From positions 62,001-126,000 of the forward strand of contig CACXAQ010000002.1 in assembly GCA_902765595.1 (NCBI GenBank): DNA of 64,000 bases. Reading direction: 5' to 3'. The notes beneath the pieces were generated by a model. The model had not been told where the DNA came from and ran no database searches. It saw only the letters and a program-made list of their open reading frames with translations. Shown in pieces: positions 17,255-25,098 of the stretch. This DNA is from Oscillospiraceae bacterium (GTDB lineage Bacteria; Bacillota; Clostridia; Oscillospirales; Oscillospiraceae). Position numbers and translations under genes: made by a program. Position 1 is the first letter of the stretch; each line of letters starts with the position of its first letter.

Positions 17255-17543
17255 CAAAATAATTCGAACCACGTCTTCTCAATCGGAGATGGGTTCGGAT
17301 TATGCTTTATCATCGATGATTTCCAATCCAGCCGCAAACACGGTACGTCCTCTTTGAAATCATTGTAGGAGGTAGCAATGGTCGCAAGTACGATTGCCGT
17401 GTCCATATGTTATACTGAAAAAACAATTCCTTTTCTGTGACACTTTACCCCAAAAATGGATTAATATAGGTGAGGGCCCTTGAGGGAGCACGATTTCTCC
17501 GCGCGCATGAGATCGACGCACCCATCCCCAAAGGAGACGAGGT
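17255..17543. other. Leader region of the sigma factor gene
   Basis: An imperfect hairpin (about 17252-17308, arms holding TTCGAACC and GGTTCGGA) follows the 24-bp repeat. GTGACA (17437-17442) and TAATAT (17462-17467), 19 bases apart, resemble the promoter of an autoregulated ECF sigma factor gene, but this is weak. AAAGGAG before 17544 is the ribosome binding site. A 65-codon minus-strand frame here is antisense to the ssrA-end duplicate and was not accepted. Confidence 0.35.
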
Positions 17544-18116
17544 ATGAACGACAGAGAAATAGTCAACTTATACTGGCAGCGCTCGGAGCGGGCTATCACG
17601 GAAACTGAGCAGAAGTACGGGCGCTATTGCCATATCATAGCGTATAACATTCTGGAAAACAGCGAGGATTCCGAAGAATGTGTCAATGACACCTGGATGA
17701 GCGCCTGGAACGCCATGCCGGACAAGCGCCCGGAACGGCTCGGCCCCTTCCTCGCCCGGATCACGCGCAACTTTGCCTTGACCAAGATCGTCCGCCGCAC
17801 AGCGAAGAAACGCGGCGGTGGTGAGACAGAGCTCGCTCTGGAGGAACTGGACGAGTGCCTTTCCTCCGGCTATGATCTGGAAAAAGAGATCGAGGATCGG
17901 GAATTGAGCCATGCCATTGACACTTTTGTCGGAAATCTCCCGGAAGAAGAACAGCTTGTCTTTGTCAGCCGGTACTGGTTTGTGGCGACGGAACGTGAGA
18001 TAGCGGAAAAACTGGCCATGAGCCGCAGCGGCGTTTCCGCCATGCTAAAGCGGACAAGAAACAAGCTGAAAACCTATCTGATGATGGAGGGCTTATGTAC
18101 AATTCGGAGCGAATGA
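17544..18116 (+). CDS. ECF-type RNA polymerase sigma factor
   Basis: 190 residues. Region 2 lies at about 10-85 (YGRYCHIIAYNILENSEDSEECVNDTWMSAWN), region 4 at about 125-180 with the HTH TEREIAEKLAMSRSGVSAMLKRTR. The linker (90-125) is long and acidic. It directs RNA polymerase to a small regulon, probably including its own promoter. It overlaps the downstream anti-sigma candidate by 22 bases, the usual pairing. SD AAAGGAGACGAGGT. It sits beside the ssrA 3' end duplication and between 34-bp direct repeats, so it may be cargo of an old insertion. Signal sensed is unknown. Confidence 0.88.
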   Translation: MNDREIVNLYWQRSERAITETEQKYGRYCHIIAYNILENSEDSEECVNDTWMSAWNAMPDKRPERLGPFLARITRNFALTKIVRRTAKKRGGGETELALEELDECLSSGYDLEKEIEDRELSHAIDTFVGNLPEEEQLVFVSRYWFVATEREIAEKLAMSRSGVSAMLKRTRNKLKTYLMMEGLCTIRSE

Positions 18117-19144
18117 TGAAAGCCATTGGAGAACTCTCCGATGATAAGATTGAAAAAGCCAGCCGCGCGCTGGGCTATCAAAAAGAGAGGCGGTGGACTT
18201 CTCGCATTCCCTTTCGGATGGGGCGGGTACTGAGTATCGCCGCAGTAGTTGCTCTAATCCTTGCGCTGGGGGCCGTGGCTTATGCCGTCAACCTCTTTGG
18301 GCTGCGTGAGCTTTATGCTAACCCCAATCGCGGCGACATGCCCGAGGAGGCTGCTGATCTGATCGTCAGTCAGAATTCGGAAGTCAAAGGCGACGGCTGG
18401 AGCGCCAGCGTGCAGGAAACCTATTGCGATGAGGGAACGGTGCTCGTCACCGTTCACGTGAGCGCTGATGCAAGCTATATCGTTGTGCCGACTGATGCGG
18501 ATCTCGACAGTCCGCTGTCCGTGATTGGCTTGTCGGGAGAGGGAACGCTCCGCGAGTATGCCCAAAAAGAAGGGAAAACACTTTTGTTCGTAGGGGCAAA
18601 TCTCGACCAGGAGGCTCTGGGGCTTAATTCTGCCGGAGAGCGATTTGAGAACGCCTCTCCGCAGGAGATGACTATCTACGTGGAAGGTGCACGCGGCAGC
18701 GACACGGGCGCGCCCGTTGATACGGTCTGCACAGTCGTTGCTGTGTTATGGCCCCTCGAAGCACAAGACTCTGATGCGGTGGTACCGGAACGGAGGGATC
18801 TTCCTATCACACTGGTCGAGGGTAAAAGTACACCGTTGGGGCTTTATACGCCTGCTGATCCTTATGCCCTCCCCGGCTTTGAGCTGAGTGAACTGAGCCT
18901 GACGCAAACGCCGCTGGGCACAGAGCTGCGTCTGAAAATGAGCGTCCTCGACGAAGAGAAGGCAAGGAATCTGCTTACCTTGCGTCTGGATGGCGTTGAG
19001 TTTCACGGAGCCGGAACCATTGATCCGAACGGCTATGCCGTATTCAGTCAGGGCCAGGGCGATTTCGGCGATAGCCCGGTCATCCGCTTCTTAGATTGGG
19101 ATAAAAACACTATCGCGGATGTCACCTTCGAGAAGATCGGATGA
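18095..19144 (+). CDS. Membrane-anchored anti-sigma factor candidate (DUF4179-like)
   Basis: 349 residues. A short cytoplasmic N-terminus (about 1-45) is followed by one membrane helix (about 46-67, VLSIAAVVALILALGAVAYAV) and a large extracytoplasmic part of about 280 residues, rich in beta-strand-like sequence. This layout, directly behind an ECF sigma gene, fits the membrane anti-sigma proteins of Clostridia that carry a DUF4179 domain; the homology is judged by eye. The N-terminal segment MMKAIGELSDDKIEKASRALGY would bind the sigma factor. Start at 18095 overlaps sigma by 22 bases; ATGs at 18113 and 18116 are alternatives. Confidence 0.7.
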   Translation: MYNSERMMKAIGELSDDKIEKASRALGYQKERRWTSRIPFRMGRVLSIAAVVALILALGAVAYAVNLFGLRELYANPNRGDMPEEAADLIVSQNSEVKGDGWSASVQETYCDEGTVLVTVHVSADASYIVVPTDADLDSPLSVIGLSGEGTLREYAQKEGKTLLFVGANLDQEALGLNSAGERFENASPQEMTIYVEGARGSDTGAPVDTVCTVVAVLWPLEAQDSDAVVPERRDLPITLVEGKSTPLGLYTPADPYALPGFELSELSLTQTPLGTELRLKMSVLDEEKARNLLTLRLDGVEFHGAGTIDPNGYAVFSQGQGDFGDSPVIRFLDWDKNTIADVTFEKIG

Positions 19145-19478
19145 ACCACAAAATGATGCAAGCCTGCCGTTCCAAATTGTAATACTTAATCGTTGTTAGC
19201 GACGAGTCAGATGCATAAAGCGCAGAGCCTGCTACAAGGACGGGACTAAAACTGAAAATTTTAACGACATGGAGTGCGCGCTCTCTCAGCGCGTCTCCAT
19301 CCACGGTTCGGATTTGGAAATCTTATCTTCACAAAAAAACAAAAGCCACCCATGGGGGTGGCTTTTGTTTTTGGCCTGGTGAGGGGGATTCGAATCATGT
19401 CCGCACACGCCGGGGGCGTGTGCATGAGCACGTTCCAGACTGTGGCGGGATATAATTCATAAAATCTCTTAACAAGCC
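19145..19478. other. Gap after the anti-sigma gene with hairpins
   Basis: Holds a hairpin at 19271-19298 (GGAG..CGCGCT / AGCGCG..CTCC) and a strong hairpin with A- and T-rich flanks at about 19331-19372 (AAAGCCACCC / GGGGTGGCTTT), probably a bidirectional terminator. Then follows GATTCGAATC and the right 34-bp repeat. On the minus strand that last part reads like the T arm and 3' end of a tRNA followed by a terminator, but no complete tRNA can be folded. Confidence 0.45.
19392..19425. repeat. 34-bp direct repeat, right copy
   Basis: Same orientation as 17106-17139, one mismatch (in the hairpin loop). Together they bracket the sigma/anti-sigma pair. Confidence 0.8.
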
Positions 19479-19507
19479 TTGCCTTAAACACAATAACGGG
19501 CTATAAT
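19479..19507 (+). promoter_or_regulatory. Promoter of the lipoprotein gene
   Basis: TTGCCT (19479-19484), 17 bases, TATAAT (19502-19507), 74 bases before the start codon. Confidence 0.75.
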
Positions 19508-19580
19508 TGCGATTCCGCAAGGTGAGGGCTGATCCTTCACATGCAATTTCTACGAAATTGAAAAAGGAAAGGAACTTGTC

Positions 19581-20564
19581 ATGAATAAAAAAACGATGGC
19601 GCTTGTGCTGGCCTGCGCGCTTTTGCTGCTGACGGCCTGCGGGAGCGTTCCCAGGGAAACGGAACCAACGGGATCCGCTGAGCCCGCGCCGGCGGCAGAG
19701 GTCCCGGCCGAGGCGGAAGCTGCAGAGGTCCCGGCGGAAGCAGCGGCGGAAGACAAAAGCGCCACGCTGAACGGCGTTCTGGATGCGGAGCTTGCGATCG
19801 ACTACGCGCATGATTACGAGCCCGACATCGAGGGGGACGTACGCGCTGTAGTGGAGGCCTCCGCGTCCCTGCAGGAAGAGCTGAACAATATCGAAAAGCT
19901 CTCAGGAAAGTACGCGCCGTTGGCGACAGAGGCCCAGACCCAGCTGGAGATGAATTTCGCCGCCGGCTGGCTGTATCACATTTGGGATACGGAGCTGAAC
20001 AGCCTGCTGAGCAGGCTCCGCGATTCAGCAGATGCAGAGGCTCAGGAGCGTCTTCTTGCCGAGCAGAATGATTGGGAGGCAATGAGAGAAGAGGCGACGA
20101 TCATGAGCATCGGCGCACCGGAAGAGGGCGGTTCCTTCTATCCCGTTTCCCAGTTTAGCCTTTGGGCCGAGATGACGAAGGCGAGGAGCTATCGTCTCGC
20201 CAACGAGCTTGCCGGGATGCGGGGCGAAGCCTTTGCCATGCCGGAAGGCCCGGACAAATACGGGATCTTCCTTGACACCCAGGGCACCGGCAGTGTATAC
20301 AGCTCCCTGATCGTACAAAAAGGCTGGGAAGGCGACGACGAAGCGGTCATTACCGTTTACAGACTGGGCGTCCTGGAAGGGACCGTTTCAGAGGATGGAA
20401 ACGGAGCGTTTGCCTTTGCCGCCTATGACGAAAGCGTAAAGGGCGTCATCACGATCAAGGGATGGGACGGCGCGTCCTTCGAGATCACGGAGATCGCCGG
20501 CACGTCGCCTTTCAGCGCGGGCGAAACCTTCGACTTCCCGCTGGCCTTCTGCAGCATCCCCTGA
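19581..20564 (+). CDS. Lipoprotein with LprI-like (DUF1311) domain
   Basis: 327 residues. A lipoprotein signal peptide ends in LLLTACG, so Cys20 should be lipidated and the protein held on the outer face of the membrane. A low-complexity Pro/Ala/Glu linker with two EVPAEA repeats (about 35-58) follows. Residues about 85-200 form a helical region with QTQLEMNFAAGWLYHIWDTELNSLL and LLAEQNDWEAMREEA, the pattern of lysozyme-inhibitor LprI-type domains. About 205-327 is a beta-rich domain I do not recognise. SD AAAGGAAAGG. Monocistronic by position. Lysozyme inhibition is a family-based guess. Confidence 0.75.
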   Translation: MNKKTMALVLACALLLLTACGSVPRETEPTGSAEPAPAAEVPAEAEAAEVPAEAAAEDKSATLNGVLDAELAIDYAHDYEPDIEGDVRAVVEASASLQEELNNIEKLSGKYAPLATEAQTQLEMNFAAGWLYHIWDTELNSLLSRLRDSADAEAQERLLAEQNDWEAMREEATIMSIGAPEEGGSFYPVSQFSLWAEMTKARSYRLANELAGMRGEAFAMPEGPDKYGIFLDTQGTGSVYSSLIVQKGWEGDDEAVITVYRLGVLEGTVSEDGNGAFAFAAYDESVKGVITIKGWDGASFEITEIAGTSPFSAGETFDFPLAFCSIP

Positions 20565-20677
20565 TCTGCTGCACGATTCTGGAAAAGGAACTGTGCGAAG
20601 CTGAAGCGGAGGAGATCCTATATCTCCGTGATCAAAACGGGCAGTCCCAGGCTGTGAAAAAGTCCCCGCTTTTCCAA

Positions 20678-20706
20678 TTGCTTCGCCGTCCTTCCTTTGC
20701 TATCCT
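20678..20706 (+). promoter_or_regulatory. Possible promoter of the MerR-like gene
   Basis: TTGCTT (20678-20683), 17 bases, TATCCT (20701-20706), 40 bases before the start codon. Confidence 0.5.
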
Positions 20707-20746
20707 GTAACCGGAAGAACCGAAAAACGGAAAGGAGAAGGACAGC

Positions 20747-21190
20747 ATGGAAAAGACCTACAGCCTGAACGATCTGGCGGAGATGACGGGTTTCACGACC
20801 CGGACCCTGCGCAACTATTTGAAAGACGGCCTGCTGAAAGGGGAGAAGCAAAACGGCGCCTGGCAGTTCACAGAGGAGGACGTCGACCGCTTTTTCCGGG
20901 AGCCCTTCGTGAAGGAGGGGCTGCGGATCAAGCACAGCAGCCTGGTCTTCGACTTCATGGCGGAAAGGAAGCGGAAAGAGGCGCGGACCTGCGTGATCCT
21001 GGACTTGCCCGCCTCTATGGGGAAGGCCAACGCCATCTCGGCGTTCTTCTGCGAAAAGGTGGACGCGGCCGAGGACGCCCGGTTCACCTTTGATTTCGAC
21101 GGAAAGCTCTGCCGCGTGATCCTGGCCGGCATCGCGGAATCCGTCGCAGAGATCGTCAAGTCTTACTACGCGCTGGAGCTGCCGGACTGA
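20747..21190 (+). CDS. MerR-like helix-turn-helix regulator
   Basis: 147 residues. Residues 1-45 are a winged helix-turn-helix of MerR/excisionase type (YSLNDLAEMTGFTTRTLRNYLKDGLLKGEKQNGAWQFTEEDVDRF, split here by normal family positions). About 60-147 is a small alpha/beta domain (ARTCVILDLPASMGKANAISAFFCEKVD, ending in SYYALELPD), a type seen in gut Clostridia and of unknown ligand. SD AAAGGAG. It has its own promoter and terminator. Targets are unknown. Confidence 0.75.
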   Translation: MEKTYSLNDLAEMTGFTTRTLRNYLKDGLLKGEKQNGAWQFTEEDVDRFFREPFVKEGLRIKHSSLVFDFMAERKRKEARTCVILDLPASMGKANAISAFFCEKVDAAEDARFTFDFDGKLCRVILAGIAESVAEIVKSYYALELPD

Positions 21191-21206
21191 GCAGCGCTGA
21201 GCTTAT

Positions 21207-21249
21207 GAGAAAATCGCTTTTGCCCCTGGGGGCAAAAGCGGTTTTCTCG
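21207..21249 (+). terminator. Terminator after the MerR-like gene
   Basis: GAGAAAATCGCTTTTGCCC pairs with GGGCAAAAGCGGTTTTCTC, a long near-perfect stem. Confidence 0.8.
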
Positions 21250-21278
21250 TTGAACGGGGCCGCAGGGTGTGGTATACT
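21250..21278 (+). promoter_or_regulatory. Promoter of the zincin gene
   Basis: TTGAAC (21250-21255), 17 bases, TATACT (21273-21278). It starts right at the foot of the preceding terminator. Confidence 0.65.
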
Positions 21279-21342
21279 TTCCCCATGACAAAACGGCCGG
21301 CGGGGACGAAGGCGGATACCCGGGAAAGGGGAGGACTGCGCA

Positions 21343-21744
21343 TTGATCAGCAGCGTCGAATACAGCAGGATCGTCTCGGACCTGATGGACGAGCTGCCGC
21401 AGGAGTTCTTTCGGGAACTCTCCGGCGGCGTGATTGTGTCGGAGGCGGCGCCGATCCCGGACTACGCCCGCGGTGATGATCTGTTTACGATGGGACAATA
21501 TCAGTATTCCGCCGGCATCCGGCAGATCGTGATGTACCGGGGCTCTTTCGACCGGGTCTATCCCTATGCGGACGCGGCGGAGGCGAAAAAGCTCCTGCGG
21601 GGCATCCTGCGCCATGAGTTCCGGCACCATTTGGAATACCTGGGCGGTGTCCACAATTCCTCCTCCCTGGAGGCACAGGACGAGCGGGAGAAGCAGGCCT
21701 ATCTGGCCCGTTGTGAAAACAATACCTCAGGAAGCGGGAGATAA
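21343..21744 (+). CDS. Small metallopeptidase-like protein (minimal zincin)
   Basis: 133 residues from a TTG start, chosen because GGGGAGG lies 9 bases upstream and no better ATG exists. The key sign is LRHEFRHHLEYLGG (about residues 88-101), an HExxH zinc-protease motif with a third possible ligand His just after. The preceding strand IRQIVMYRGSFDRVY and the overall size fit the minimal zincin families (TTHA0227-like) of unknown substrate. No signal peptide, so cytoplasmic. It is a lone gene; the C-terminal tail CENNTSGSGR is not conserved-looking. Protease activity is inferred from the motif only. Confidence 0.65.
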   Translation: MISSVEYSRIVSDLMDELPQEFFRELSGGVIVSEAAPIPDYARGDDLFTMGQYQYSAGIRQIVMYRGSFDRVYPYADAAEAKKLLRGILRHEFRHHLEYLGGVHNSSSLEAQDEREKQAYLARCENNTSGSGR

Positions 21745-21863
21745 ACCCCAAACGATCGGGGCCCCGACGGAGGGAAACGAGCTCTCGATCATGATCATTA
21801 CGAGACTGCCAAAGAGAATCCCAACCGCGGTGCCCGGCCAGACCGAAACACCCGGAGATGCAC

Positions 21864-21899
21864 GCGGAAAGCCCCTGCCATTCGGCAGGGGCTTTCCGC
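21864..21899. terminator. Hairpin between convergent genes
   Basis: GCGGAAAGCCCCTGCC pairs perfectly with GGCAGGGGCTTTCCGC. It lies between the zincin gene and the small minus-strand gene and could end both transcripts; the T run is short. Confidence 0.6.
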
Positions 21900-21926
21900 A
21901 TGGGGTCAGGAGGAAAAAGGAAAAAC

Positions 21927-22169
21927 TCAGGCCCTCCCGCTGCGCCGCAGTCTTGGCTCGGCGGGGGAGAGTCGCTGACGGATGGGGGAGCGGGGACGGG
22001 CGATGAGCAGGCGCCCCTCGGGACAGGAGAAGAGCTCCGCTTCCATGTCTCGCCAGGGACAGAGTCCCTTTTCGCAGAGACAATCGTCCACCGCGGAGCG
22101 CACCGAGACGGATTCGTTCGGGGAGAGCAGGAGCACGACGCAATCCGAAGAAATACAATATGTAACCAT
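21927..22169 (-). CDS. Small hypothetical protein
   Basis: 80 residues. The start follows AAAGGAAACGAT on the minus strand, and the 5' flank is AT-rich as expected for a promoter, so I take it as real although it matches no family I can name. The first 60 residues look like a folded, regular chain (MVTYCISSDCVVLLLSPNES, then an acidic Cys-containing part and AELFSCPEGRLLIARP). The last 20 residues are Arg/Pro/Ser rich and could be read-through into low-complexity DNA. An overlapping longer minus-strand frame (21727-22158) lacks an SD. Confidence 0.5.
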   Translation of the reverse strand: MVTYCISSDCVVLLLSPNESVSVRSAVDDCLCEKGLCPWRDMEAELFSCPEGRLLIARPRSPIRQRLSPAEPRLRRSGRA

Positions 22170-22359
22170 ATCGTTTCCTTTCTGTCTTTTTCAGAAACTA
22201 AAATGAGAGAAATAAGTTTAATTTACATACATTTTACAACTTTTTTTCGCGGTTTTCCATGAAAAAAATATGGAAATTCGGGAAATGCTATGGTATACTT
22301 TGGTTACGGAAATTATGTAAATCATTTTCATTATGCGCAGAGAAAAGGGGCGATAGACG

Positions 22360-22899
22360 ATGGACTTCCTGGAGAAGCGCATCGACGGCGAGGAGAAATA
22401 TAAGGGCGTCATCGTCCGGGTACGTCTGGACCGGGCGGAGCTGTGCGACGGAAAGATCGTGCGGCGGGAGGTCGTGGAGCATCCCGGCGGCGTGTGCATC
22501 CTCCCGGTGGACGAAGAGGGGAACTGCACCATGGTGCGCCAGTTCCGTTACCCCTTCGGCCGCATGATGCTGGAGGCCCCTGCCGGCAAGCTGGAATACG
22601 GAGAAGACCCGCTGGAATGCGCGGTGCGGGAGCTCTCCGAAGAGACCGGCTACACGGCGGACGAGCTGATCGACCTGGGCGCCATGTGCACCTCTCCCGG
22701 CTTTTCCACCGAGGTGCTGCACATCTACCTGGCCCTTGGTCTCCACGCGGGAAAGAGTCACCCGGACGAAGGGGAGTTCCTGAACGTGGAAAAGATCCCC
22801 CTCAACAAGCTCTCGGAAATGGTCATGGCCAACGAGATCGACGACGGAAAGACCATTGCGGCGGTGCTGAAAGCGGAAAAATACCTGAAAAATCGTTGA
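22360..22899 (+). CDS. nudF: Nudix hydrolase, ADP-ribose pyrophosphatase type
   Basis: 179 residues. Cleaves ADP-ribose or related nucleoside diphosphate sugars. The Nudix box GKLEYGEDPLECAVRELSEE followed by TGY (about residues 75-98) is complete, including the REL.EE catalytic pattern. The N-terminal strands (GVIVRVRLDRAEL, VVEHPGGVCILPV) and MCTSPGFSTEVLHIYLA fit the ADPRase subgroup. SD AAAGGGG 9 bases upstream. A TATACT at about 22295 could be its -10 box. Single gene, cytoplasmic. The symbol is by subgroup similarity. Confidence 0.85.
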   Translation: MDFLEKRIDGEEKYKGVIVRVRLDRAELCDGKIVRREVVEHPGGVCILPVDEEGNCTMVRQFRYPFGRMMLEAPAGKLEYGEDPLECAVRELSEETGYTADELIDLGAMCTSPGFSTEVLHIYLALGLHAGKSHPDEGEFLNVEKIPLNKLSEMVMANEIDDGKTIAAVLKAEKYLKNR

Positions 22900-22934
22900 C
22901 TTTCGCACTTTATAACGGCAAATCAAGATAATAC

Positions 22935-22963
22935 TTGCCAGAGACCACAAGATCTGGTATAAT
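22935..22963 (+). promoter_or_regulatory. Promoter of the murA-walJ-rlmH-pgcA-chrA operon
   Basis: TTGCCA (22935-22940), 17 bases, TATAAT (22958-22963), 55 bases before murA. Confidence 0.8.
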
Positions 22964-23017
22964 CATCAATCGGATTCCCCAAGTGGGACGCTCCGAAAAG
23001 TTTGGAAGGTGCTCATT

Positions 23018-24322
23018 TTGGAAAAATACCGTATCAACGGCGGAAGACCGCTTCGCGGTGAGGTGGAGATCAGCGGCGCAAAGAACGCCGCCGTGGCGAT
23101 CATCCCGGCCGCCCTCCTGGTCGACGGCGTATGCCGCATCGAGAATATTCCCCAGATCAGCGATACCGACATGCTGCTTACCATTCTGGCCGAGCTTGGC
23201 GCCAGAGTGAGCTATATCAACCGTTCCACCATTGAGATCGACTGCACCAACGCCCGCTATCAGGATGCACCCTATGATCTCATGCGGAAGATCCGCGCTT
23301 CCTATTACCTGATCGGCTCCATGCTGGGCCGCTTTGGCAGCGCCAAGACCACCATGCCCGGCGGCTGCAACTTCGGCGTGCGTCCTATTGACCAGCACAT
23401 CAAGGGCCTGACCGCCCTGGGCGCCGCCATCGACGTGAAGAACGGCTTTATCTATGCCGACGCGGCGGGCGGCCGCCTGCACGGGGCCAGGATCTATCTG
23501 GACAAGGTCTCCGTGGGCGCCACCATGAACATCATGATCGCGGCGGTGCTGGCCTCCGGCCGTACCATTATTGAGAACGCGGCCCGTGAGCCCCACATCG
23601 TGGACCTGGCCAACTTCCTCAACTCCATGGGCGCGGACGTGCGCGGCGCAGGCACCGACACCATCAAGGTCAACGGCGTGGACAAGCTCCACGGCGGCAC
23701 CTACACCATCATCCCCGACCAGATCGAGGCCGGCACCTATATGGTCGCCGCCGCGGCCACCGGCGGGGAGGTCCTGGTGAAAAACGTGATCCCCAAGCAC
23801 CTGGAGTGCATCAGCGCCAAGCTCCGGGAGACCGGCACCATCGTCCAGGAGTATGAGGATTCCGTCCTGGTCAAGGGCGCCAGCAATCTGCGCCGGGTCA
23901 ACGTGAAGACCATGCCCTATCCCGGCTTCCCCACGGATATGCAGCCCCAGATGGGCATGCTCCTGTGCCTGGCTCAGGGCACCTCGGTCATCACCGAGGG
24001 CATTTACGACAACCGCTTCAAGTACGTCAACGAGCTGCGCAAAATGGGCGCGGAGATCCAGGTGGACGGGCGCATCGCCATCATCGAGGGCGGGCGGCGC
24101 CTTACCGGCGCTCAGGTCATGGCCTGCGATCTGCGGGCCGGCGCCGCCATGGTGATCGCGGGACTTTGTGCCGCCGGCGTCACCGAGGTGGAGGATATTC
24201 ACTTTATCGAGCGCGGCTATGAGAATTTCGTCGGCAAGCTCCAGAAGCTGGGGGCGGACATCGAGCTGGTGGACGTTCCCGAGAACCTTGAGCTGAACGA
24301 GAAGATCGTCTCCTTCGGCTGA
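23018..24322 (+). CDS. murA: UDP-N-acetylglucosamine 1-carboxyvinyltransferase, copy 1
   Basis: 434 residues from TTG at 23018, chosen because GGAAGGTG stands 8 bases before it and the product then begins MEKYRINGG like other MurA proteins; a GTG at 23009 is worse spaced. First committed step of peptidoglycan precursor synthesis, phosphoenolpyruvate plus UDP-GlcNAc, in the cytoplasm. The active-site loop MPGGCNFGVRPIDQHIKG carries the catalytic, fosfomycin-sensitive Cys. EISGAKNAAVAI and AGAAMVIAGL are also typical. First gene of an operon; its stop overlaps the walJ start by one base. A second murA lies at 50339. Confidence 0.95.
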   Translation: MEKYRINGGRPLRGEVEISGAKNAAVAIIPAALLVDGVCRIENIPQISDTDMLLTILAELGARVSYINRSTIEIDCTNARYQDAPYDLMRKIRASYYLIGSMLGRFGSAKTTMPGGCNFGVRPIDQHIKGLTALGAAIDVKNGFIYADAAGGRLHGARIYLDKVSVGATMNIMIAAVLASGRTIIENAAREPHIVDLANFLNSMGADVRGAGTDTIKVNGVDKLHGGTYTIIPDQIEAGTYMVAAAATGGEVLVKNVIPKHLECISAKLRETGTIVQEYEDSVLVKGASNLRRVNVKTMPYPGFPTDMQPQMGMLLCLAQGTSVITEGIYDNRFKYVNELRKMGAEIQVDGRIAIIEGGRRLTGAQVMACDLRAGAAMVIAGLCAAGVTEVEDIHFIERGYENFVGKLQKLGADIELVDVPENLELNEKIVSFG

Positions 24323-25098
24323 TGCGTGTGCATGTGTTTGCCAGCGGCTCCGGCGGGAACTGCCTGCTGCTGGAGAATCATGATACCAAAGTGCTGATCG
24401 ACGCCGGGATCTCCAAGCGCCGAGTGGACGCGGCCCTGAAAAGTCTGGGCTGCACAATGGGAGATATTGCCGGAGTGCTCATTACCCATGAGCACTCCGA
24501 TCACATTTCCGGGCTGGAAACGCTGGTGAAAGGCCGGGAGATCCCCGTCTACGCCCCGCATACGGTGGCGGCACGCTTGTGCGGCATGAAGCCGGACCTG
24601 GAAGATTCCATACGCCATATCCCGGTGGGGGCGGCTTTTGCCATCGGCAGCCTGGGGGTGACGGCCTTTCACACCTCCCACGACACGGATGAGAGCGTGG
24701 GCTACCGGATCGAGGGGGAGGGCGTCTACGCCCATGCCACCGACACCGGCTGCGTCACCGAAGAGATGCGTGCGGCCCTTTTGGGTGCGGACACGGTGCT
24801 GCTGGAGTCCAACCATGATGAGGAGATGCTGCGCTGCGGGCCTTATCCTTTCTATCTCAAGCGGCGCATCCTCTCCGACCGGGGCCATCTCTCCAACGCC
24901 GCCTGCGCGGCCTTTGCCAGGGAACTGGCCGGGAGCGGGACCAGGCAGATCATCCTGGGGCATCTGAGCCGGGAGAACAACACGCCGGCCAAGGCCATGG
25001 CCGAGACGGGCCGGGCGCTGCTGGGGACGGATACGGCGCTCTACTGCGCCCCGGTCCTGGGCTGCCTGACGCTGGAGGTGGGAGGAAGCCAATGCTGA
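24322..25098 (+). CDS. walJ: MBL-fold metallohydrolase (WalJ/YycJ type)
   Basis: 258 residues. Metallo-beta-lactamase fold: FASGSGGNCLLLE, then ITHEHSDHISG (zinc-binding HxHxDH, about residues 55-65), a later FHTSHDTDESVGY, ATDTG, LLESNHD and ILGHLSRENN. This set is typical for YycJ/WalJ, which in Bacillus sits with the WalRK system and is thought to act as a nuclease in DNA repair. Here it instead follows murA with a TGATG overlap and precedes rlmH, whose start it overlaps by 7 bases. Confidence 0.88.
   Translation: MRVHVFASGSGGNCLLLENHDTKVLIDAGISKRRVDAALKSLGCTMGDIAGVLITHEHSDHISGLETLVKGREIPVYAPHTVAARLCGMKPDLEDSIRHIPVGAAFAIGSLGVTAFHTSHDTDESVGYRIEGEGVYAHATDTGCVTEEMRAALLGADTVLLESNHDEEMLRCGPYPFYLKRRILSDRGHLSNAACAAFARELAGSGTRQIILGHLSRENNTPAKAMAETGRALLGTDTALYCAPVLGCLTLEVGGSQC

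Noticed and set aside
17209..17406. 65-codon minus-strand frame before the sigma gene
   Set aside because: Its C-terminal half is antisense to the duplicated ssrA end and hairpin; no ribosome binding site.
19377..19400. tRNA 3' end on the minus strand
   Set aside because: GATTCGAATC and a CACCA-like end are present, but no acceptor, D or anticodon arms can be found upstream on that strand.
21727..22158. 143-codon minus-strand frame overlapping the small gene at 21927
   Set aside because: It runs through the intergenic hairpin and lacks a ribosome binding site; the other frame starts better.
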